Assembly (NCBI RefSeq): GCF_000218685.1 | Contig: NW_006763292.1 | Location: 1,943,685-2,007,684, forward strand | From: Serpula lacrymans var. lacrymans S7.9 | Taxonomy: Eukaryota; Basidiomycota; Agaricomycetes; Boletales; Serpulaceae | Direction of reading: 5' to 3' | DNA: 64,000 bases | In this document: positions 47,825 through 55,692 of the stretch, in pieces | Layout: every line of letters starts with the position of its first letter | How positions within the stretch are numbered: position 1 is the stretch's first letter | The notes under the pieces: generated by a model | Databases searched by the model: none | Told to the model about the DNA's origin: nothing | The model's input: the letters and a program-made list of their open reading frames with translations, nothing else | Translations under genes and position numbers: made by a program

Positions 47825-48181
47825 ATGAAGAGGAAGGTGTCCACCTCTTTGGCAGCTGAGGGACCTCCTTGCAAACAGAAGTGCCATTGCCATTCACTCA
47901 GGATGATCCACAATCAACCGGTCCCAGCTACCAGCCAATCAACTGTTGTTCCACGTGATACAGATTCTACTATGACTGGACAAGCTTCCAAGGACTGGGT
48001 GGTTTGGTCTGAGAGTCAACAGCATATCATGATTGACTATATAGTAGAGAACTGGAATAGAGTGGCTGATGGTATGAATTTTGCAAAGCCATTCTGGGTT
48101 GAGGTCAAGTTGCTGCTGTTCAAAAGCCCCTTTGTGGGTGCACCTAAATCCTGGAAGACCTGCAGCAAGAAATGGGGGAGG
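47825..48181 (+). pseudogene. Truncated Myb/SANT-like DNA-binding protein gene, first exon only
   Basis: From ATG 47825 the frame gives about 55 polar residues and then a Myb/SANT-like helix array (DWVVWSESQQHIMIDYIVEN, ADGMNFAKPFWVEVKLLL, SWKTCSKKWGR). Such domains are common in Agaricomycete genes and in Harbinger-type transposon partners, where NFKKSxW and SCKNKWxR motifs precede an intron. Here a perfect GTAAGT donor follows at 48182. The sequence beyond it belongs to a dispersed repeat, so the rest of the gene seems lost or displaced. Family assignment is by motif only. Confidence 0.5.
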
Positions 48182-48199
48182 GTAAGTACTCTTATGGGG

Positions 48200-48445
48200 C
48201 TCTGAGAATCATTATAACTGTCATATCCGTACCAGAAGACAGAACTCCGGCATCTCCAAGCCCGGAACCCCCAAACCATCGGTATACTTGGGATTACATT
48301 CCTCCAGGTCTGCTGGTTGGCATAACTCTATGCTCCATTCCCACATGGTACTCCTGCACTGGACTTCTAGTCTGCCATATGTTTCTCCTCGCACGTTCTA
48401 GTATTCCTCGTAGACTCTGTAGTTTACCAGTCCTTTTCTAAGTCT
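48200..48445 (-). repeat. Dispersed repeat, copy 1
   Basis: Read on the minus strand this matches 61290-61560 on the plus strand: shared blocks include AAACTACAGAGTC, GTTATGCCAACC, CCGGAGTTCTGTC and GGATATGACAGTT in the same order. Identity is clearly imperfect. Probably part of another, unidentified transposable element. Confidence 0.65.
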
Positions 48446-48465
48446 TTTCTGATCCTTCTCCAAAG

Positions 48466-48878
48466 TGTAACAACCAAGAGTTAGTTACTCTGGCACACAA
48501 CTCAGACAAACTATAAAGGTAGTGATGAGGGAGCGGTTACCCCTTAGGTAGAACCGAGTTAGTTGTGGGTATACAATAGGAGGACTCGCTAAGGAGTCTC
48601 CTGGATCTATTGGGTATTTATACTACTACAGGTTGTTTGTACATATGTAGTATACAGTTGATGGAAGCAGTGGCTGATGATGTTGTAGGGCACAGCCCGT
48701 GTGACCAGCTCCACTGCGTGAGATACTTGTAGCTAAAATGAGAAGAAAGGCAGCGTGGCGCGAGAAAGAGGAGTTTGAACAAAGGGAAAGTGCCGTATGT
48801 CACAGTGTGTGAAAACTACAGAAAAAGGTTAAAGAGGAGAATGAAAATTAAAGGTCCAAAAATTGTGTTATCGTAACA
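48466..48878 (-). repeat. 3' LTR of the split Gypsy element
   Basis: 413 bp, TGTAAC...GTAACA on the plus strand (TG...CA ends). It holds the TATA-like and RNA-start segments shared with the other LTRs. Next to it lies CTACCCCCCCTC, the complement of the polypurine tract. Confidence 0.85.
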
Positions 48879-49099
48879 CTACCCCCCCTCTAAGGTTCGA
48901 CTTCCAGGCAAGACCAAATACTGGAGGTAGTAGTTAAATTTTCGGGCATAGTTTGAAAAAGGGAATTAAAAAGGTTTGAGTCCATGCCTCTAAGCTTCCT
49001 AGGAGCTGAGGGATTCTTAGAATAAAATTTGCAAACAGCATCGCGGGAATTGTCCAGATGGGCTTCTGGTTCCCACGTTCTGTCCTCATCTCCATAGCC

Positions 49100-49518
49100 T
49101 TACCATAGGACTAGGAACTCTAATTTTCCACGCTTCAAGCGTGCATCCACCACTCGTTTGACCTCGAATTCTTCTTCACCTTCCTGGGTGACTACAACCG
49201 GTCCGGGCCGGTCTACACGCTGTCCCAACAGCGGCCCTTTGTAGGGTTTTACACGGCTAATATTGACCGTGGGTACTACCCTCATCCGTTTTGGGAGTTC
49301 CAGCTCCACTGCATTGGGTTTGACTTCCTTAATCCGGTAAGGACCAATCCACTTTTTGGTCAGTTTTCTAGACTGCCGATCTTTTAATTTTAAGTGGTTG
49401 GTATTTAACCAGACCAGGTCACTGACCTTGTAGTCAGGGGCCTTAGAGCGTCTACGCTCTGCCCTGTCTTTCATCTGCTCTGCAGTTTTGAATAGCGCCT
49501 TGCGTGTTTTGTCCAAGA
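49100..49518 (-). pseudogene. Pol 3' end: integrase C-terminus and chromodomain (split element)
   Basis: Encodes SVLDKTRKALFKTAEQMKDR and the integrase C-terminal domain (LTKKWIGPYRIKEVKPNAVE, VVPTVNISRVKPYKG), then the first half of a chromodomain (VKRVVDARLKRGKLEFLVLW). The frame stops right after LVLW, where the sister copy reads KGYGDED, so the chromodomain is cut by a nonsense change. It is the continuation of the pol fragment at 55693-58584. Confidence 0.8.
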
Positions 49519-49833
49519 CCGATGTCATGCACCAAAGTTGATTGGTAGCATGAACAGGTGTCAATAACAAAGCGAATATTCAAAAAGACTTGCCTTTGCG
49601 CCACACAGGCACAGTGCCATGTGGAATAGTAATTAATATTGCCTTTTCCAAACTTGTGGCTGATCAGCACCACCTCTATTAGGCAATCCAGTCACACTCA
49701 CCTTTGCTTTTCCACTCGGTACTTTTGGCATTTTGGCATTTTGGCAAATTTTTGTGTTGCCACTGGCTACACATTGCATTGCGCCCTCGCTTTTGTTGTT
49801 TCCTTCACTTCCCTTCCTTTGCCTAGCCCCACC

Positions 49834-50355
49834 ATGGGTCCCTTACTCTCGTTTTTATTCTCACCCGATGGTCATTTCTGGATCCCCATTTTAGTTCACC
49901 TCCTCGTCACCTCCAGCCTCCTCCTCCTCATCTTCTTTGCTCCCCCACCATTTCTGATGTCACCACTTCTTATCCGCTTCCGTCGCCAATCCGTCAACTA
50001 CCACGTGCCCCGGCGGCTGGTCCAAATAGGGCAACAGGTCCATCTTTATGACATTGATCTACCATCATATACTATCAAAACATCGGTCGCTCGTCTTGCC
50101 TGGTTGGAGCGTGGGTGGGTAGTTTTTGAGCTGGAGAAGGTTCATCCCCTTGCATCGCCCATGTTCATTGCTGTCCCATTCACTTGGGTACACTTATCTT
50201 TTGTCTATCGTCTTTGCTACAGCTACACCTACCACACGCTGCCTGGGACTCACTTGTTCCAAATTGGGACTACTCCTCTCCCTCCCTCGTTTGACCAGGT
50301 GGTCCAACACAACCAGTCCATTGGTAAGGCCATGGAACCGTTGGATTTGGACTAG
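49834..50355 (+). CDS. Unknown 173-aa protein with N-terminal membrane segment, inside the 1.79 kb insert
   Basis: ATG in good context (CACCATGG). It starts MGPLLSFLFSPDGHFWIPIL, continues through a long hydrophobic segment (HLLVTSSLLLLIFFAPPPF), then a soluble part with RFRRQSVNYHVPRRLVQIG, WLERGWVVFELEKVHPL and a polar tail ending KAMEPLDLD. No family recognised; no retroviral-type motif. The frame is open upstream as far as 49639 without another ATG. Because the surrounding insert seems to be an LTR, this could be an LTR-embedded gene, a captured host exon, or a chance frame. Expression cannot be judged from sequence. Confidence 0.4.
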   Translation: MGPLLSFLFSPDGHFWIPILVHLLVTSSLLLLIFFAPPPFLMSPLLIRFRRQSVNYHVPRRLVQIGQQVHLYDIDLPSYTIKTSVARLAWLERGWVVFELEKVHPLASPMFIAVPFTWVHLSFVYRLCYSYTYHTLPGTHLFQIGTTPLPPSFDQVVQHNQSIGKAMEPLDLD

Positions 50356-50597
50356 GTGGTGGACCAGTGGCTCCAGTTTCTTTTTTTTCAGCAGAACATT
50401 CATTTACAGTGCAATTATTTTTGATTTTTGAATCATTTTATGGACACATATTTTTTAGAATGCCTGACTGACAATAAAGGAACTGTGTTGATACTGATAG
50501 TGTTTTGCCTTGCCCTTTTTTTAACTGCATCTTCCCATGACATCATGATTTTCCTGCTCTCTTTTTGCTATTGGACTTTACTTTATGGCTGTACAAA

Positions 50598-50602
50598 CCT
50601 GT
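50598..50602 (+). repeat. Target-site duplication CCTGT, left copy
   Basis: CCTGT directly precedes the 5' LTR of the inner Gypsy element and is repeated at 54976-54980 directly after its 3' LTR. Confidence 0.9.
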
Positions 50603-50967
50603 TGTTACGATAACACAATTTCCGGACATCTCCTTTCCTTTTTATTCTCCGCTTTAACTTTATACTTTAAGTGCCACGTGGCATTTCCCTTTCTCGCGCC
50701 GCGTTGCCTTTCTTTTACTTTTAGACTTAACTCTCTCACACAGTGGAGCTGGCCATACGGGCTAGGCCCTATGACATCATCAGCCACTGCCTTCATCAAC
50801 TGTATAGTAGTAGTATATATACCCCAATAGATCCAGGAGACTCCTCAGCGAGTCCTCCTGTTGTATACCAACAAACTCTCTGCAGCTTAAGGGGTAACCA
50901 CTCCCTCAACATCTTCTTTATAGTGTGTTCTTGTGTGCACCAGAGTAACTAACTCTTGGTTGTTACA
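50603..50967 (+). repeat. 5' LTR of the young Gypsy element
   Basis: 365 bp, TGTTACG...TTGTTACA. TATATATA near 50814-50821 is a clear TATA box. It lacks 21 bp that the 3' LTR and the older LTRs keep next to this TATA box. Confidence 0.93.
50814..50821 (+). promoter_or_regulatory. TATA box in the 5' LTR
   Basis: TATATATA; the predicted RNA start, AGCGAGTCCT at 50847-50856, lies about 33 bp downstream. Confidence 0.65.
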
Positions 50968-50969
50968 TT

Positions 50970-50979
50970 AGGACTCGCT
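50970..50979 (+). other. Primer-binding site, self-complementary type
   Basis: AGGACTCGCT, two bases after the 5' LTR, is the exact reverse complement of AGCGAGTCCT (50847-50856), the predicted 5' end of the element RNA. Tf1/sushi-type Ty3/Gypsy elements prime reverse transcription from their own RNA 5' end in just this way. No tRNA 3'-end complement was noticed at this position. Confidence 0.72.
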
Positions 50980-51485
50980 CTTCTACTCTCTCGCACGTGT
51001 GTGCAAAAGTCCCATTGGGCACCCGGACTCCAGGGTGAAGGAGATTGGTTAGCGGTTAGGAATATCCCACATAGCAGATAGGTGCGCTCCTAGCGACGGC
51101 CTTGTAGTGCTTCGGGAGAAGAACATAAACCTTTGATACGCGGCCCCCAGCGTTAAGGGGAGTACCTTAGCTCAGCAGTCGGTGTGGAACCACTGTTGAT
51201 TAGATTTAGAATACAAACTTTCACTTTCGAATACCTCTGACCAGGCCGGGCACTTGCCTCCGCCAGTCTGGAGAAGGGTTGACAGCTTAACAAGCGGACC
51301 ACCCCCTGACAAACGTTCGGACCAGGGTTTATTACAAACACATTTTTATATACCTTTTTAAATACTATAGTGTGGGTAGTCGGAGATTGAGATCCGATAC
51401 TCAGCTGGGAAGAGGTTGATCCGCAGATAGCAAGCGGGGACCCCCAGTTACATATTTTTACGTTACCCAAAGAGAACAAGTCGAC

Positions 51486-54400
51486 ATGTCGTCGCAACCC
51501 CAAGACATGAATGCGCTACTGCACGCAATGCGTACGCAGATAGCTGCATTAACCTCGCAGCTCGCCGAGATACAGGCCAACCCCCCTGTAGCAACCCCCT
51601 CGGTAGAGAAAAAGTTTAACAAGAAAGTCGAAGTCGTCGCTGACCCTGGCGCCTTCGAAGGAGACAGAGCGCGATTTGCCGAATGGTGGATCAAGCTCCA
51701 GATTTGGGTCAAGGCGAACTGGGACGCGTTTGCCGACGATTTTGAGGTAGCCACTGCGGTGCTATCTCGCCTAAAAGGACCTGTGGCGGGTTGATACGCC
51801 CAAGTAAGACTCCAGGAATGCTACACCGCGGGTGTGTGGCCCACCTGGGACGATCTCAAAACTGAGATTGAAAAATATTTCAAACCGCAAGCTGAGCATG
51901 ACTGGGCGCGTCAGCAAATCTGTTCCTTCAAACAAGGAAACATGAGAACGGATGATTTCGTAACCCGGTTCCTGGCCCTCTCAATCCAAGGGGGTCTTGG
52001 CAATGAACACGCAGTGGAACTGCTAGAACACAATGTAAACTGTCGCATTGCAGAACAGATCTATCTGCAGGATACACGAAGTGACAACTTGGCCCTGGCG
52101 GCTGAGGAAGTACAACGAGTTGGTAGAGCCATAGAGCTCTATACCATGCACCAAGGTGGCGGGTCCACCAAACAAAACAACACACCCCAGAGGCGCCCTG
52201 GGTCATCAAACCAACATCATAATCACTCTCACGAAGTCCTTCGACGCTTACAGGAACGGGACCTATTCGTTAAACCCGAAAAATGTAATTTTAAAGTGAA
52301 GGAAGTAGACTTCCTCGGTATGATCATAGGCCAGAACGGAATCAGGATGAACCCTGAGAAAGTTCAAGCTATTTTGGAATGGCCAGAACCTACTCGCGTC
52401 AAAGGAGTTAGGGCCTTCCTAGGCTTAGGTAATTTTTACCGAAGGTTTATTGAAGACTTCGCAAAAATCACGAGACCGTTGAACGATCTCACCAAAAAGG
52501 ACCTTGTTTGGCATTGGGGCGCCAAAGAACAGGAAGCTTTTGATAAGCTTAAACAGGCATTTACAACAGCGCCCATATTGGCATTCCCTGAATTAGACAA
52601 AGAGTTCCGGCTAGAAACCGACTCTTCTGACTTTGCCACTGGGGCTGTTCTATCAATCAAATGCCCTGATGATCTTTGGAGGCCTTGTGCCTATTTATCG
52701 CATAGTTTGTCGCCTACAGAGCGTAACTATCAAATATACGACAAGGAGATGCTGGCCATCATTAGAGCTTTAGAGCACTGGCGGCACTACTTAGAAGGTG
52801 CTAGGCACCAATTCGAAATTTGGACCGATCATAAGAACCTAGAGTACTTCATGACGGCCCGAGACCTGAACCGGAGACAGGCCCGCTACGCGGTGTACTT
52901 ATCAAGGTTCAATTATAAATTAATTCATAAACCAGGAAGCTCAATGGGGAAAGCGGATGCTTTATCTAGAAGAGAGGATCATGCCAACGGCATTGAAGAT
53001 GACAACAAAGGTGTTACCCTGATAGATCAATCAAGGGTTGCCAATGTTAGAATCGGGCAAGATTCCGACCTCCTGGAAGTCTTCAGGAAAGACATCTCCC
53101 CAGAGGAAAAGGCACGCCTTGACGGCAATGAAAACTATTTATGGAAAGACGGGCTCTTTCATTTCAAAAACAAAATCTATGTGCCTGAGTCCGCAAGGAT
53201 CAAGGCAATAGATAGACATCATGACACTCCAGTGGCTGGGCACCCTGGATGGCAACGAACGATGGAGTTGATCTCCAGAAACTACATGTGGCCGGGCATG
53301 GTCAAAAACGTACAGGAATACGTAAAATCCTGTCTGAGATGCGCCATGGCCAAGAATTCCCATCAACCGCCGGCCGGTAAACTCATGCCGAACCCGATAC
53401 CAGCTGGCCCCTGGCAGGATATATCGGTGGACTTCACGACGGATCTGCCCGAGTCAAACGGGTACAATTCAGTAATGGTGGTAGTAGACCGCTTCTCCAA
53501 AGAAGTGGTATTCATACCCACCAACAAAACCATCACCGCCGCCGGTACGGCAGACCTATTTAAGGATTCCGTATGGTCCATCCATGGGTTACCAGAAACG
53601 GTAATCTCCGATAGAGGACCGCAATTTGCTAGCGAGTTTACGAAAGAATTGTGCCGGATGCTGGGCATCAAACCTAAATTATCCACGGCGTTCCATCCGC
53701 AAACCGATGGACAAACGGAGAGACTCAACCAGGAGTTGAAACAGTATCTCCGGATATTTATTAACGACAGACAGACAGATTGGGCCAAGTGGCTAAAGAT
53801 AGCCCAGTTCTCTTATAATATTAAACAGTCGTCGGCTACAGGAAAGGCACCATTCGAGGTTACTAGATTGTACCTCCCCAGAATGGGTGTAGAACCTGGC
53901 AAAAGCAAAAACGAGGCTGCTGGGAACATGGCAAAAGACATAAAGTCTGTCTTGGACAAAACGCGCAAAGCGCTATTTAAAACTGCAGAGCAGATGAAAG
54001 ACAGGGCAGAGCGTAGACGCTCTAAGGCCCCTGATTACAAGGTCGGCGACCTGGTCTGGTTAGACACCGACCACTTAAAATTAAAAGACCGGCAGTCTAG
54101 AAAACTGACCGAAAAGTGGATTGGCCCTTACCGGATTAAGGAAGTCAAACCTAATGCGGTGGAGCTGGAACTCCCAAAACGAATGAGGGTGGTACCCACG
54201 GTTAACATTAGCCGTGTGAAACCCTACAAAGGACCGCTACCGGGACAGCGCGTAGACCGGCCCGGTCCGGTGGTAGTCACCCAGGAAGGTGAAGAAGAGT
54301 TCAAAGTCGAACGGGTGGTAGATGCACGCTTGAAGCGTGGAAAATTAGAGTTCCTGGTCCTATGGAAAGGCTATGGAGACGAGGACAGAACGTGGGAACC

Positions 54401-54578
54401 AGAATCCCATCTGGAAAACTCCCGCGATGCTGTTCGCAAATTTTATTCTAGGAATCCCTCAGCTCCCAGGAAGCTTAGAGGCATGGATTCAAACCTTTTT
54501 AATTCCCTCTTTCAACCTATGCCCGAAAACTTTACCACTACCTCCGGAATTTGGTCTCGCCTGGAAGTCGAGCCTTAG
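51486..54578 (+). pseudogene. Gag-Pol polyprotein, deleted and with one nonsense codon
   Basis: Frame starts MSSQPQDMNALLHAMRTQ; the capsid part includes FNKKVEVVADPGAFEGDRAR and FAEWWIKLQIWVKANWDAF. A TGA at 51792-51794 falls where the related copy has Arg (CGA), a C-to-T change. After the deletion near 52230 the frame continues with the RT thumb (RRLQERDLFVKPEKCNFKV), RNase H (ETDSSDFATGAVLS, FEIWTDHKNLEYF), integrase zinc-binding HHCC (HHDTPVAGHPGW, CLRCAMAKN), the integrase core (DFTTDLPESNGYNSVMVVVD, ISDRGPQFAS, the third acidic residue in QTDGQTERLNQEL), the GPY-type C-terminal domain (KWIGPYRIKEVKPN) and a chromodomain (VERVVDARLKRGKLEFLVLW, KGYGDEDRTWEPESHLE). Chromodomains direct such integrases to heterochromatin. 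Confidence 0.9.
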
Positions 54579-54589
54579 AAGGGGGGTAG
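54579..54589 (+). other. Polypurine tract
   Basis: AAGGGGGGTAG between the pol stop codon and the 3' LTR, the expected plus-strand primer position. Confidence 0.75.
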
Positions 54590-54975
54590 TGTTACGATAA
54601 CACAATTTCCGGACATCTCCTTTCCTTTTTATTCTCTGCTTTAACTTTATACTTTAAGTGCCACGCGGCATTTCCCTTTCTCGCGCCGCGTTGCCTTTCT
54701 TTTACTTTTAGACTTAACTCTCTCACACAGTGGAGCTGGCCATACGGGCTAGGCCCTATGACATCATCAGCCACTGCCTTCATCAACTGTATAGTACACA
54801 TGTACAAACAACCTGTAGTAGTATATATACCCCAATAGATCCAGGAGACTCCTCAGCGAGTCCTCCTGTTGTATACCAACAAACTCTCTGCAGCTTAAGG
54901 GGTAACCACTCCCTCAACATCTTCTTTATAGTGTGTTCTTGTGTGCGCCAGAGTAACTAACTCTTGGTTGTTACA
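54590..54975 (+). repeat. 3' LTR of the young Gypsy element
   Basis: 386 bp. Differs from the 5' LTR by C/T in TTCTCYGC, C/T in CCACGYGG, A/G in GTGTGCRCC, and 21 extra bases near ACACATGTACAAACAACC. Followed by CCTGT at 54976-54980. Confidence 0.93.
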
Positions 54976-55141
54976 CCTGTGACATTACTCACAGCATTCA
55001 TTGTTCTATCCCTTTCTTTTCCTTTTTGACAATCTTATCCTGTACTACCTACGCAGGATTCATCAGCGTACATTCCTTCCTTCATGTTCTTTCTCATTCT
55101 TTTTGCACAGCTATACTGTGCATAGCCTACTTTTCTTTTAC

Positions 55142-55149
55142 TATATAAA
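55142..55149 (+). promoter_or_regulatory. TATA box in the right part of the 1.79 kb insert
   Basis: TATATAAA; supports reading the insert as an LTR in plus orientation with its RNA start about 500 bp before its right end. Confidence 0.4.
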
Positions 55150-55692
55150 TCCCTGTATTTTACCTTGTAAAAAAACAAGAACTCGATTCCAGACTTCTTC
55201 TCTAATCCTAAGTCCACTTCTTACTGCTACTTGTGATCCAGTGTGGTCACAACACTTCCCACTGCTACCACTTTTAATTGCTGTCATCATCACTTCCCAC
55301 TTTTGAAGTCATTGTTATCCCTTTCGATTAGAGTCCTTCTGAGCACTACAGTTTGTGCACCAGGAGCCTGCTATCACTGGGAACATCGTCACCTCGTCAT
55401 CCTCATTGTTCTCCTTGTGCTACAATTAGCAAGGTAGTGCTCATCTATACTCGTCACTAAGTCCCTATCTTCTATAAATTCAACTATCCCTCCTCCTCAA
55501 AACCCACACTCATACATCTTTGGGTTTTAGTTTGAAGGATCATTATACGTACCACCCCACGAACAACCAGACCACTCTACTGTTCTAGGAGGCAAAGCTC
55601 ATAAACAAGTTCCATGGAATCTGGGAGGATTGTGTGTTAGTTTGTTTTTGTGTGTGTGGTTTTCTAACAGCAGTTCTCATCATCGACACCGA

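Larger units (their letters stand above)
50603..54975 (+). mobile_element. Young Ty3/Gypsy chromovirus-type element with internal deletion
   Basis: 4373 bp, LTRs 50603-50967 and 54590-54975, perfect 5-bp target duplication, PBS and polypurine tract in place. The gag-pol frame is open from 51486 to 54578 except for one TGA at 51792. Compared with the split relative, about 1.2 kb is missing at about 52230: the gag zinc knuckle, the protease and the first half of reverse transcriptase, including its YxDD site. RNase H, integrase and chromodomain are intact. The element cannot make its own protease or RT, so it is non-autonomous now, or was mobilised in trans. Its LTRs differ by only three substitutions and one 21-bp indel, so insertion was recent. 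Confidence 0.92.
49523..55688 (+). mobile_element. 1.79 kb TGTC...GACA insert (probable solo LTR), itself interrupted
   Basis: Foreign DNA inside the pol gene of the split Gypsy element, flanked by CCGA (49519-49522 and 55689-55692). After removing the inner Gypsy copy (50603-54975 plus one CCTGT) about 1788 bp remain. Ends are TGTCATG...CATCGACA, so they obey TG...CA with a 4-bp inverted terminus and a 4-bp (or 5-bp) target duplication, as for LTR-retroelement integration. The right part has a TATA box (TATATAAA at 55142-55149) and no pol-like frame exists, which suits a large solo LTR left by recombination. The left part carries one long frame (49834-50355). The orientation is inferred from the TATA box. 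Confidence 0.6.

Noticed and set aside
49523..55688. DNA transposon with terminal inverted repeats
   Set aside because: Inverted identity at the ends is only TGTC/GACA; there is no transposase-like frame, and the TG...CA ends fit an LTR better.
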